Shown one piece after another: positions 35,064 to 43,773 of a stretch of 50,559 nt of DNA (positions are counted from its first letter, which is position 1; each line of letters opens with the position of its first letter). Position numbers and translations under genes: made by a program. A model generated the notes under the pieces. The model had not been told where the DNA came from, searched no databases, and worked only from the letters and a program-made list of their open reading frames with translations. The DNA comes from Thermoleptolyngbya sp046719575 (lineage in GTDB: Bacteria; Cyanobacteriota; Cyanobacteriia; Elainellales; Elainellaceae), in assembly GCA_046719575.1 (NCBI GenBank), contig JBDNCP010000011.1, positions 1-50,559 on the forward strand. Reading direction: 5' to 3'.

Positions 35064-37154
35064 CTACTTTAATTGGCGGTGGGAGCTTGGATCGAGTGTG
35101 GCGTTCCACGAGTTTCGGACGGCGTTGATCAGCAAGATTCGCGTGCAGCGAGGGAGATCGGCTAGCTGCACGATGCGCTCTTTTATTTTGCCCTGTTCCA
35201 GCAAAAAGGAGCGATAGACACCGGGCAGCAAGCCGCAATGAACGGGTGGAGTGACCCATTCGCCATCCAGTTCTAGCACCAGGTTGGCGATGCAGGTTTC
35301 GGTGAGTTCGCCGCGCTCGTTCCACAGGAGGGTGTCGTCGGCTTCGGGGTGAGCCTGTCGTGCCTGCCTGTAGACGGAGCGATGGGTGGTTTTGTGATAG
35401 AGGAACGGATCGCTGGAGTTGATGGGGGTTTGGGCGATCGCCACTTGATAGACGCTGGGCAGGGGGGCGATCGCCTGGGCTTCTACGATGGGCGGCTGGG
35501 TGGGCGGCACAAGCAGCCGCAGCTTGTGGGGTTGGGGGGGCAGGGTGGCGATGCGCTGCTGTATTTCGGTTTCAACGGCATCCCAATCTATGACAAAACC
35601 GAAGTAGTCTGCTGAGGTGCGGAGTCGGGCCAGGTGGCGATCGCCCCAGGCAATTCCCGCCTCTGGGGTCCACAGCATAGACTCCAGCAGAGAAAAGTCG
35701 GGGCGCACCTGAGTCAACACCTGGGCCTTGGTGCGGCACTCTTGAAATTCGGAGTCGGCGGTAGAATCCCAGACAATGCCGCCGCCTACGCCATACTCCG
35801 CCTGTCCGGTGGGCCGATGCACCAGCACTGTGCGAATGGCCACGTTAAACTGCGCTCGCATGGATGATAGAACGCTGGGGCAAATGTACCCAATTGTGCC
35901 CGTGTAGACCCGTCGGGGGGCAGTTTCTAGCTCAGCAATGAGCGACATGGTGCGGGCTTTGGGCGCTCCGGTGATAGAAGCAGGCGGAAACAGCGCTTGA
36001 AAAATAGCGGGCAGACTGGCTGAGGTTTCTGCCTGAATTGTGCTGGTCATCTGCCAGACCGTGGGATAGCGCTCCAGCGCAAACAGGCGCGACACCTGCA
36101 CGCTGCCCAGCCGTGCAACTCGTGCCAGATCGTTTCGCACCATGTCTACGATCATCACATTCTCAGCACGGTTTTTATCTGAGTGATATAACTCCGCTGC
36201 CTGCTGGCGATCGCCCTCTGCCCACAATCCCCGTGCGGTTGTTCCCTTCATGGGCTTGGAAATGAGCGTACTGCCCGTCTTCGAAAAAAATAGCTCCGGC
36301 GACGCGCTACAGATCGCCCACTCCGGCAGATTGATAAACGCACCATAGCCCAGCGGTTGGGCCCGAATCATCTGACACCACAGGGCCCACGGGTCGCGCA
36401 CGTCCGCCGCTTGCAGCCGAAAGGTGTAGTTGACCTGGTAGGTGTTGCCTGCGTGGATGTGGGCCTTGATGCGGGCGATCGCCGCCTGAAACTCGTCGGC
36501 AGACAGGTTGGGTTGCCAATCCAGCGGGGGCAGGCTTGCCACTGCCGCAAGCCGGATCAGATCTTGCTGGGGAAGGATCTGCGGCGCTGGATATAGCCCA
36601 AACGCCAACAGCGGAAAGCGGTCTGTCGCCGATGGATCTTCATTTCGCACCACCAAGGTTGGATCAAGCGCGGGCGCAGCTTCGTAGCTCACTAGCCCCA
36701 TCGCCCACAGGCGATCCTGCTCTACTCGCGCTTCGATCTCCCCCAGGACGGGCAGCACGTCCGCCGGAGCATACACCTCGTATCTCGCCACCGGATTTTG
36801 AAACCATAGCCAGCGATCGCGCTCTGCCTCTCGCACCAGCGCTTCCCATTCGCCTACACCTTGCCATTTCAAGTCTGCCAACTTGCTCAATCCCTGCTCC
36901 AACGCTCGCTTCCTCACGCTAGCACGGCTTTCTAGGCTGAGGCCGCTTGCCCAAAACTGGATGCGAGCAATCAAACCGCTAGAGAATCTGTCCAGATCAT
37001 CCTTGCAAAATCCATGCAGTTTTGCCGTGCAGTTTTGCCGTGCAGTTTTGCCGTGCAGTTTTGATGTTGCGTGATCTGGGGCTGCGTAATCTGGGGCTGC
37101 AATTTCATCAGGCAGTTCCTCGGTTTTTGCACCACTTTTCAATTTTTTGGGCAT
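35064..37154 (-). CDS. aminodeoxychorismate synthase I fused to ADC lyase (PabB-PabC)
   Basis: A 696-aa fusion for para-aminobenzoate, a folate precursor. Residues about 80-450 are the chorismate-binding enzyme: NTYQVNYTFRLQ, PELFF, SKPMKGTTARG, KNRAENVMIVDMVRNDL, and YTGTIGYICP with GGGIVWDS. This half replaces the chorismate hydroxyl with an amino group. The last 220 residues are a class IV aminotransferase-fold lyase (LLWNERGELTETCIANLVLEL, GLLPGVYRSFLL) that releases pyruvate. The first 60 residues are poorly conserved and partly encoded by a 13-bp repeat (37015-37066), with no ribosome site before ATG 37154, so a later start is possible. A separate glutamine amidotransferase (PabA) is needed but not present here. 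Confidence 0.9.
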   Translation of the reverse strand: MPKKLKSGAKTEELPDEIAAPDYAAPDHATSKLHGKTARQNCTAKLHGFCKDDLDRFSSGLIARIQFWASGLSLESRASVRKRALEQGLSKLADLKWQGVGEWEALVREAERDRWLWFQNPVARYEVYAPADVLPVLGEIEARVEQDRLWAMGLVSYEAAPALDPTLVVRNEDPSATDRFPLLAFGLYPAPQILPQQDLIRLAAVASLPPLDWQPNLSADEFQAAIARIKAHIHAGNTYQVNYTFRLQAADVRDPWALWCQMIRAQPLGYGAFINLPEWAICSASPELFFSKTGSTLISKPMKGTTARGLWAEGDRQQAAELYHSDKNRAENVMIVDMVRNDLARVARLGSVQVSRLFALERYPTVWQMTSTIQAETSASLPAIFQALFPPASITGAPKARTMSLIAELETAPRRVYTGTIGYICPSVLSSMRAQFNVAIRTVLVHRPTGQAEYGVGGGIVWDSTADSEFQECRTKAQVLTQVRPDFSLLESMLWTPEAGIAWGDRHLARLRTSADYFGFVIDWDAVETEIQQRIATLPPQPHKLRLLVPPTQPPIVEAQAIAPLPSVYQVAIAQTPINSSDPFLYHKTTHRSVYRQARQAHPEADDTLLWNERGELTETCIANLVLELDGEWVTPPVHCGLLPGVYRSFLLEQGKIKERIVQLADLPRCTRILLINAVRNSWNATLDPSSHRQLK
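37015..37066. repeat. 13-bp tandem array inside the pabBC 5' end
   Basis: Three exact TGCAGTTTTGCCG units and a fourth partial. The unit is not a multiple of three, so each unit is read in a different frame. A second, 15-bp repeat (GCGTGATCTGGGGCT-like) follows to about 37098. Confidence 0.88.
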
Positions 37155-37357
37155 CTTAGAAGAAGGATGGATATGATTTGGGTTTAGAAGCGCGATTCGA
37201 CCAGCGCTTTGGCGGCTAGATAGAACCTCGAATTCTCAAATGAGGTTGGCGGGTTGAAATTTAGAGGTCGAAGTTTGTGCTGAGTTTGGCAACTGCGCTC
37301 TGGTAGAGTTGCAAGCTAAACGTTTTTTCTGGGAAACCGCTTGGGGTGTCTGAAGCG

Positions 37358-39319
37358 ATGACAAACTACTGGGCGATCGCCATTGGCATAAGTCAGTATC
37401 CGCAGTTGCAACCCCTCGTTTATGCAGAGCGGGATGCCCAGTCTTTGATTCAGAGTTTGATTAACGACGCAGGTTTTTTGCCCGACTATTGCGTGCGGCT
37501 GACCGACAACTCGCCCCCAGCGGCCTGGGGAGCCACGACCCCCGACCGCACTGGCATCCAAACGGCGATCGCCCAAGTGTGTCAGCGCTTGAAACCAAGC
37601 GACTGTCTCTGGCTGTTTTTCAGCGGCTACGGGATGCATTATCAAGGCAAAGACTATCTCATGCCTCAAGATAGTGACCCCACTCAGCCTGCCCAGACCG
37701 GGCTTTCGGTCGAATTTCTCTATTCTCTGTTGCAGGCAGCGCCGACGAAAAACCTACTGGTTTTGCTGGACATAAACCGGAGCCAAGGTGTGCTGTCGGG
37801 TGTCAGCGCGGGCGCTCATACCGCCGCCTTGGCCGAGCAATATGGCATTCCCACGGTGCTGTCCTGCCGTCAAAACCAGCTTTCTCATGAAACCATTGCT
37901 CTGCGCCACGGATTGTTTACGGCTGCGGTGTTGGAAGGGCTGAAGCGTCCGGGCTGTGTCACGCTAGAGCATTTGGTGCAGTTTTTGCAAACGCGCCTGC
38001 CAGAGCTAAGCGACCACCACTGGCGACCCCGCCAAGAGCCACTGGCCATCATTCCAGATAACCTGCGCTATCAGTTGATTGTGCCTGGAAAAGAAACCCT
38101 ATCGCCTGCTCTGCCCTCTTTTGCACCTGTGGAGGCTCCGGATCAGTTGCAGCCTGCTCCTCATCAAGATGAACCGCCTCGTCGGGCAGGGTCAGAGTGG
38201 CCATCTCCCCAAACTCCTGAGTTGCATCCCGACTGGCGGACTCCCAGCCTTCAAGCTCCCAGCCAAACTCCCGCCACTCGTCCGGAACGTCCGCTGGAGA
38301 GGTCTTCACCGCCGCCGCCATTGGTTCCGGTCGGGTCGGAGTCAGAATCCCAGCGTCAGCAGGAATCCACGCCGCTGCCATCTGAGTCACTCCCCGCGCC
38401 GCCGCCACCGCCCCACCACACACCAGCCGCGATCGCCGCTGATGTTGCTGATGTCGCTGAAGATCGCTCCTGGTGGCAATTGGTGCGGTGGGGCAGTGGG
38501 CTGCTGTCGCTCCTGATCGTGGCGGTAATTGTGCGAAATCTGGACATGGTAATGCGATCGCCCGCGAATGGGGGGCAGACTGTCGCGGTGCAGCCCAGCC
38601 CAGCGGTTGCCGTCCCTCCCACCGGAAACTCGCTGCCAAACCCAGCCGCCAACTCGATTACCGCCCAGCCGCCCGCGCCGCTACCCAGCCCGGCCACAGC
38701 GGCAAACCCTGCGGCCAATTCGCTCAATGTCCCCCCTCAATCCCCTGCTCCGTTTGCGCCAGATACTCGCCCTGTGAGCGAGGCTGCACTACCGATGTCG
38801 GATCGCGACATCATGAATGCGGCGATGGCGAACCTGACCAAGGTGCGAGCCGAGTCGTCGAGCAATCAGGTATCGGAAATTTCAGAGGCGATTCGGCTAC
38901 TGCGGCAGATCCGCCCCGATCAGCCCTTGTATAAAGACGCGCAGCAAGCGATCGACCGCTGGAGTCAGGTGATCCTGGATATGGCATTGGGTCGGGCAAT
39001 GCAGCGCAACGGTGGCGACCTGTGGCTAGCGGCAAACAACTACCGGGCGGCGATCGCCGCTGCCCAACTCGTTCCTAGCGATCGCCCTGATACCTATCAA
39101 GCCGCTCAGCAGGCGATCGCTGGCTGGAGTCAGCAAATTTTGAATCTGGCAAATGTCCATGCCCAGTCGGGTGCCCTATCCCAGGCTGTGCAGGTGGCCC
39201 AGCTTGTGCCGCCCGGCACGGCTGCCTACGACGCGGCTCAGGGGGCGATCGCCGCCTGGCAAAATCAGCTTGCATCTGGCATTGGCGCTGCGCCACCAGA
39301 CCAACCGCTGACATTCTGA
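37358..39319 (+). CDS. caspase-fold (orthocaspase-like) protein lacking the catalytic dyad
   Basis: A 653-aa protein. Residues 1-230 form a C14-type caspase p20 domain: NYWAIAIGISQYPQLQPL, YAERDAQSL, WLFFSGYGMHYQGKDYLMP and LLVLLDINRSQG. Active members have SGHG with catalytic His and a D-x-C-x-S motif with catalytic Cys; here these are Tyr91 and Asn140. A Pro-rich linker (about 250-370), one membrane helix (about 374-396), another Pro/Ala-rich linker, and a 170-residue helical domain with three similar repeats (AAQLVPSDRPDTYQAAQQAI, VAQLVPPGTAAYDAAQGAI) follow. The family is known to include Y-N pseudo-enzymes, so a scaffold or signalling role is likely. ATG 37358 fits conservation better than GTG 37346. 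Confidence 0.88.
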   Translation: MTNYWAIAIGISQYPQLQPLVYAERDAQSLIQSLINDAGFLPDYCVRLTDNSPPAAWGATTPDRTGIQTAIAQVCQRLKPSDCLWLFFSGYGMHYQGKDYLMPQDSDPTQPAQTGLSVEFLYSLLQAAPTKNLLVLLDINRSQGVLSGVSAGAHTAALAEQYGIPTVLSCRQNQLSHETIALRHGLFTAAVLEGLKRPGCVTLEHLVQFLQTRLPELSDHHWRPRQEPLAIIPDNLRYQLIVPGKETLSPALPSFAPVEAPDQLQPAPHQDEPPRRAGSEWPSPQTPELHPDWRTPSLQAPSQTPATRPERPLERSSPPPPLVPVGSESESQRQQESTPLPSESLPAPPPPPHHTPAAIAADVADVAEDRSWWQLVRWGSGLLSLLIVAVIVRNLDMVMRSPANGGQTVAVQPSPAVAVPPTGNSLPNPAANSITAQPPAPLPSPATAANPAANSLNVPPQSPAPFAPDTRPVSEAALPMSDRDIMNAAMANLTKVRAESSSNQVSEISEAIRLLRQIRPDQPLYKDAQQAIDRWSQVILDMALGRAMQRNGGDLWLAANNYRAAIAAAQLVPSDRPDTYQAAQQAIAGWSQQILNLANVHAQSGALSQAVQVAQLVPPGTAAYDAAQGAIAAWQNQLASGIGAAPPDQPLTF

Positions 39320-39867
39320 CCTCGCATCGGCTTCCGCTGCGGCTGAGAGATTTTTGACATGTTTTGGGAATACTGACAGTACTCAAGCCCTGAAGTACGA
39401 AGTTCTCACTACTGTTTTCATCTTTTTTCATTCCGTGTCTCCGCGACTTTAGTTCGCTTGTCCCTTAGGGCAGACTTCTCTTATCTGCTTCTCGTCGGGC
39501 GATCGCCCGTCAGCACTGCCTGTTAGCACTGCCCGTCAGCACTGCCCATCAGCGTCTTTGCAAGCCGTTTGTCAGCTTTTTGCTCAAGGTTTGCAAGTCT
39601 TCCGCAATTCCGCTGCAATTCCTCCGTAATTTCCCGGTTTGGCTTCCTCCGAATTAGTGCCACTTTTATCTTGGAATTACCTTGGAGTTATCTTGGGATT
39701 ATTAGACCTATCTTAAAATCCTGAACGTTCGCTCTGGCGCAATCCTCCTTCAATCCCTCACTTCCCAAAAATCCTCCTGCTGACTAGCTTTGGGGTTGCT
39801 AGCGAGATTCTCGCCGTCTTGTCTTCTGTTTCGCGTTCTGGCAGTTTGCAAAAGAGATGCACCACTG
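39320..39867. other. 548-bp intergenic region
   Basis: Holds a 13-bp array (39506-39554) and several TATCTTGGAATTA-like imperfect repeats at 39668-39712. I see no gene or clear terminator. An open frame extends upstream of the pentapeptide gene into this region, but without repeats or a ribosome site. Confidence 0.5.
39506..39554. repeat. 13-bp tandem array
   Basis: Units CCCGTCAGCACTG, CCTGTTAGCACTG, CCCGTCAGCACTG and a partial CCCATCAGC. The first unit overlaps a HIP1-like octamer (GCGATCGC at 39500-39507). Confidence 0.85.
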
Positions 39868-40926
39868 ATGGCAAATCATGAACATCTAGCTCTGCTAAAA
39901 CAGGGCGCAAACGCATGGAACCAGTGGCGCAAAACCCACGCTGAAATTCACCCGAACCTCAGCCAGGCCGCACTCGACCAAGCCAACTTGCGCGAAGTCA
40001 CCCTCAACCAGGCAGATTTGCGAGAAGGCATCCTGAGCCGCGCCGATTTTTGTATGGCTAGCTTGCGGCAGGCCGATCTGAGCCGGGCTGACTTGCGCGA
40101 GGCGATTCTCTACACAACCGACTTGAGCGAAGCCAACCTGAGCAAAGCCAACTTAATTGGAGCCGACCTGCGAGAAGCCAATCTCAGCAACGCAAACCTT
40201 GCTCTGGCTAGCCTTTGCTCTACAACCCTATGTACTGCGGATCTGAGACGGGCCAATCTACGCGAAGCCCTTCTACAGGGCGCAAATTTAAGCCACGCCT
40301 CGCTCAATCAGGCAGATTTATGTCTGTCTAACTTGCGAGGAGCCGATCTGAGTCGGGCCGATTTGCGCGGCGCACGGCTATATACCGCCAATCTCTCCCA
40401 CAGCAATCTTTACGGGGCAAACCTGAGCCAGGCAGATTTGCGCGAGGCTACGCTAAGTCAAGCCAACCTGCGGGAGGCGGACTTGCGGCAGGCAAATCTC
40501 GGCATGTCAATCGTGTGCCTAGCAAACCTCGTTGGTGCAACCCTGTATCAAGCTAATTTGATGCGGGCAAACCTTAGTATGTCGAACCTGTGTATGGCAA
40601 ATTTGAGCCATGCGAACTTAAGCGACACCATTCTGATTGGCACAAATCTGATTGGGGCTAATCTCTATACCGCAGACCTCAAGGCAAGCATCTTGACGGA
40701 AGCTGACCTGCGCGAAGCAGCGCTCAACGGAGCAGATTTGTCGAACGCGAGTCTTTTTCGGGCTGATTTGAGTATGGCGAATCTAAGTTATGCCAACTTG
40801 TGCGGGGCCGATTTGCGGCAGGCAAACTTGCGACATTCAAACCTTTGGGAAGCTCGGCTTGATGGGGCAAACTTGACTGGGGCAATCATGCCCGATGGAC
40901 AAATTCATCCATCAATTCATCCATAG
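39868..40926 (+). CDS. pentapeptide-repeat protein
   Basis: A 352-aa protein. After a short head (HLALLKQGANAWNQWRKTH, common to many cyanobacterial members) almost everything to residue 345 is A(D/N)Lxx pentapeptides, about sixty in a row, which should form a right-handed quadrilateral beta-helix some 15 coils long. Some relatives mimic DNA (MfpA, Qnr), but most cyanobacterial ones have no known function. No signal peptide. The unusually frequent Met and Cys in some repeats (SMSNLCMANL, SNLCTADL-like) give a distinct face. I chose ATG 39868; the open frame continues 26 codons upstream without conservation. Confidence 0.92.
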   Translation: MANHEHLALLKQGANAWNQWRKTHAEIHPNLSQAALDQANLREVTLNQADLREGILSRADFCMASLRQADLSRADLREAILYTTDLSEANLSKANLIGADLREANLSNANLALASLCSTTLCTADLRRANLREALLQGANLSHASLNQADLCLSNLRGADLSRADLRGARLYTANLSHSNLYGANLSQADLREATLSQANLREADLRQANLGMSIVCLANLVGATLYQANLMRANLSMSNLCMANLSHANLSDTILIGTNLIGANLYTADLKASILTEADLREAALNGADLSNASLFRADLSMANLSYANLCGADLRQANLRHSNLWEARLDGANLTGAIMPDGQIHPSIHP

Positions 40927-41623
40927 TTCATCCATCAATTCATCCATAGCATAGGAGGTAATGGCATTTAGGAGGTGCAGTTTCAGATTGCTTCGCTAGA
41001 AACTCAGAGTGGCTTCTCTATCCTGAAAGTCGTCTGGATGGTGAAATGGAAGGAGGGTCTGGTGTATCGAGGCAGGCGGAGCCTAGTGGAGTTTCATAGA
41101 GCATCCAGAAACTTCGTGGGCGATCGCCCAATCCATTCAGATTTCTAATGTTTGTATAAAGCTTGCACAAATAAATCATGCTTTGGCGGTATGCTCTGGA
41201 TGACGTAACAATTTCAGTATGAGTTCAGTATGAGCCTGATGTAAACCCTGAATGCATGAACGATATTCGAACGATGAAGCCTCTACAATCCTGCGCGAGG
41301 TTCGCCGGGTTTGGGAGACATTACTATTTAAGACCCTATTTAAACTTTGGTGAACTACTGCTTGAAACACTCTTGAAACACTCTTGAAACACTTCAGGGC
41401 AACGGCTCAGCGAAATGGTCTAGAGCAGTGCATTTTTCGTTATCCATTGCGAAAAATTAACACTCAGATGCTTGCTGAAGCATTTTTATACATGACTTAG
41501 TGAAATTACTGGTATTTTCAACCAGCTCAAACAATCGTTAGTTAAATGCCCTGATTGAGAAGCCCTCTGTCATAAGACACTATTGAGTCATGATTGAATC
41601 ACGGACGCATCTACTAGGAAACT
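40927..41623. other. 697-bp intergenic region
   Basis: Contains a duplicated CATCCATCAATTCATCCATAG just after the pentapeptide gene (40909-40948), a triple CTTGAAACACT (41361-41393), and a small hairpin ATGCTT-GCTG-AAGCAT with four T (41468-41487), possibly a weak terminator. No gene seen. Confidence 0.5.
41361..41393. repeat. 11-bp tandem array (3 units)
   Basis: Three exact head-to-tail copies of CTTGAAACACT. This 11-bp period equals about one helical turn. Confidence 0.9.
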
Positions 41624-41758
41624 ATGGACATTATTACGTTGACTGCCATTTTGCTGACCTCACTCACCTCATTTTTTGCTAGCGAAAACGTTTCTGATCT
41701 ACAAGACTTGCAGGTTAAAAACCCGCCCTGTGAGGCTATTTATGCAGAGTGTCGATAG
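41624..41758 (+). CDS. 44-aa small exported or membrane peptide
   Basis: A short ORF starting at ATG 41624, with AGGA five bases upstream. The first 19 residues are hydrophobic (MDIITLTAILLTSLTSFFA), like a signal peptide or single membrane helix, followed by ENVSDLQDLQVKNPPCEAIYAECR with two cysteines eight residues apart that could form a disulphide outside the cytoplasm. No family recognised. The ribosome site, the signal-like start and isolation in a long gap favour a real gene, but the length leaves doubt. Confidence 0.5.
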   Translation: MDIITLTAILLTSLTSFFASENVSDLQDLQVKNPPCEAIYAECR

Positions 41759-42361
41759 ACACATCGAGTATCGATTAAGCCTTGATTGAGCATCAATTAA
41801 TTCTCCGCTTATACATTTGTTCCCTGGTTGACTGACAAATACCTGGTTGACCGACAAGTAATTTTTTATTTTTGCCTAGGCTGAGCAGTGTCGAACCCAT
41901 GCCAGCTTAGATGCGGTTGGGTTAGGCTGACGCTAATCCCATCTAATGGTTTGACAGGGCTAAATTAATTGATGCGAATTAATTGATGCGATAGTCCGGG
42001 GTTCGACTCCACTCACCCCTCACCTGTTGCATACTGACGTTGCGTGCTGTGTTGCGTGCTGAGCCAAGTCGAAACACCACATGCTAACCCATCATTCAAG
42101 CCCTGCAAGACCACTACGAGCGGATACAGCTTGCAGGAGTTGTCCGTCAATCGGATTTGTTTGTCTGTTGTGTTGTCGGTAATGTGGTTTGTCGGGAATG
42201 CTTGCTTACGTATGGCTTTTGTGTGAGCGGAACCGTAATGGCATGATGAAAATGGTATGAAACGAAGAGAGCGACCTCTACCTCTCATTGCTCTCATTGA
42301 GAGTTGAGAGAGTCGCTCTTTTTGCTGGATATTCGACTTGGTTCGACCTGGATTAAGCGTT
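41759..42361. other. 603-bp intergenic region
   Basis: Holds an R6-type inverted repeat (41916-41940), a direct repeat AATTAATTGATGCG (about 41964-41992), and a long hairpin next to the following gene (42268-42319). A run resembling a tRNA T-loop at 42000-42024 is not a tRNA. No gene seen. Confidence 0.5.
42268..42323. terminator. candidate bidirectional hairpin terminator
   Basis: AGAGCGAC (42268-42275) pairs with GTCGCTCT (42312-42319), and TTTTT follows on the plus strand. The loop is long but contains its own CTCTCAT/GAGAG pairing. It lies just downstream of the minus-strand 86-aa gene; the plus-strand T-run is the stronger one. Confidence 0.45.
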
Positions 42362-42622
42362 TTAGGAAGCAGGAGCGATCGCCTGCCAAGGGCCGAAGCG
42401 CTCGCTGTAGTATTGCAAAATTCGCTCGACTTGCTGTTGTGCAGCAGCAGTTGCCTGCTCATCGTCAATTTCTAAACCGCCCACCTGGCTTTGTTGATAG
42501 TTAAACTCGGTAGAAGTTTGGGGCAATAGCCCAACCGATACTCCCGAAACCTGACGCAGATGAGCGGCAACCTCTCGGTAAACCGCAAGCGGGAGTTGAG
42601 GCAAGCAGATTTGCCGCTTCAT
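42362..42622 (-). CDS. 86-aa hypothetical protein
   Basis: An 86-aa soluble protein. Central residues AVYREVAAHLRQVSGVSVGLLPQ and the C-terminal AAQQQVERILQYYSERFGPWQAI look like two helices around strands. I believe similar short proteins occur in other cyanobacteria, but cannot name a family. ATG start. It lies 13 bp downstream of the LuxR-type regulator on the same strand and is probably cotranscribed, which makes a shared function possible. Confidence 0.7.
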   Translation of the reverse strand: MKRQICLPQLPLAVYREVAAHLRQVSGVSVGLLPQTSTEFNYQQSQVGGLEIDDEQATAAAQQQVERILQYYSERFGPWQAIAPAS

Positions 42623-42635
42623 AGCGCTACTTCGT

Positions 42636-43133
42636 TCACAGAATTACAGAATTTACGACATCATTATTCGCTGAATCATTCGTTAAATCATCCGCTAAAT
42701 CATCGGCTGAATCAGCATGATCAGCACTCTCAGCATCAACCGACGCAGCCCTGCTCTCTGCACTGATCTGAGCAACTGTTTCAGTCGTGACTTCCGTAGA
42801 TTCGGACGCTTTGGCCTGGGGTTCTGCATCCGGCAGGAGACTAGACGCTTCAGGAATCGCTTTGGTCGTGGGTAGCACGCAGCAGTTCACCTCATCTAGA
42901 CATACCTTTCCCCATTGCAACGCCCAACGCACCAGTGCTACCCGGTTGCCAGTCGCGGTTTTGGTCAGAATATTACTAATGTGATTATCGACTGTGCGCT
43001 TGCTAATTTCTAGCTTTTCGGCAATCTCCTGGTTGGTTAAGCCCGCCGCCACTAGTTCAACAATTTGCAGTTCCCGATCGGAAAGAGAACTAGAGTTTTG
43101 AGACTCGTCAACCCCCATAGTCTGCACTGTCAC
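42636..43133 (-). CDS. pedR: LuxR-type regulator, PedR-like
   Basis: A 165-aa regulator with a single LuxR-type helix-turn-helix: LSDRELQIVELVAAGLTNQEIAEKLEISKRTVDNHISNIL. It has no receiver domain, like Synechocystis PedR (Ssl0564), which senses photosynthetic electron transport through thioredoxin and a conserved cysteine. The segment WGKVCLDEVNCC matches that type; counted from the ATG at 43118 the last Cys is residue 80. The following 80 residues are an acidic, low-complexity tail (DSADDLADDLTNDS), partly encoded by imperfect 14-15 bp repeats, which is longer than usual. GTG 43133 or ATG 43118 are the likely starts. The open frame to 43307 is unconserved. Confidence 0.75.
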   Translation of the reverse strand: MTVQTMGVDESQNSSSLSDRELQIVELVAAGLTNQEIAEKLEISKRTVDNHISNILTKTATGNRVALVRWALQWGKVCLDEVNCCVLPTTKAIPEASSLLPDAEPQAKASESTEVTTETVAQISAESRAASVDAESADHADSADDLADDLTNDSANNDVVNSVIL

Positions 43134-43292
43134 GTATATGTACCTACTCGATACTTCAATTTTAGGCGGATGTTTTGCAAAACTGTTGTTAAATCTATCT
43201 GTGAATCTATCTGTGAATCGAGGTTTGGCAGTCTGATTTGTCAGCGCAGGCTGAAGGGCTAGGCTATTCTGAAGAGGGTAAAATTTGACCGA

Positions 43293-43769
43293 ATGCTGAG
43301 ATTGCACTGTAGAACAGGTCTGACTGGCCTAAAAGACTGGGGTAGAAGATGGGGGCGATCGCTCGTTGTGCTGCTGCTGGGCTGTTTGGCTGGGGTGCTG
43401 CTGCTGGGTGTTGCGGTTGGGAATGCGGCCGAGCTTGTGCCCCAAGCGGGAGAACCTGCGCCAAGCGACCAACCGTCGCCGCCGACCAGCCTTAGTGCAG
43501 AAGACATTTCCACTGAGAAAGTGAACCAGTTTGTGCAGGCCTATCTGAAGGTGCTGAAACTGGTAGAACGTCGCGAGAGCGAGCTACAGGCTGCGGAAAC
43601 TCAGCTAGAATCCCAACGGGTGCAGCAGGAGGTGGAATTGGAAGCACTGGCCCTGATTGAGGCGGCGGGGCTGACCCAGCAAGAATATTTGCAATTGTTG
43701 GGGTTGGCGAATACAGACTTGGAGTTTCGGGAACGGATGGTTGCTCAACTACAGGAAATGATGGACTAG
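43293..43769 (+). CDS. exported DUF4168-like protein
   Basis: A 158-aa protein. A signal peptide (SLVVLLLGCLAGVLLLGVAVGNAAE; cleavage probably after NAA) and a Pro-rich linker are followed by a helical domain like DUF4168: EKVNQFVQAYLKVLKLVERRESELQAAETQ, then ALIEAAGLTQQEYLQLLGLANTDLEFRERM. Predicted periplasmic. The function of DUF4168 is unknown. ATG start. It ends 4 bp before the fructokinase gene on the same strand, so the two are probably an operon. The LuxR-type gene diverges from it. Confidence 0.75.
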   Translation: MLRLHCRTGLTGLKDWGRRWGRSLVVLLLGCLAGVLLLGVAVGNAAELVPQAGEPAPSDQPSPPTSLSAEDISTEKVNQFVQAYLKVLKLVERRESELQAAETQLESQRVQQEVELEALALIEAAGLTQQEYLQLLGLANTDLEFRERMVAQLQEMMD

Positions 43770-43773
43770 CGAG

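Noticed and set aside
34916..35217. Plus-strand frames reading ETAAKKLLP repeats
   Set aside because: They are translations of the 14-bp array between pabBC and map.
42000..42024. tRNA 3' half suggested by GGGGTTCGACTCC
   Set aside because: The T-stem pairs at only three of five positions and no acceptor, D or anticodon arm can be folded upstream. It is at most a remnant.
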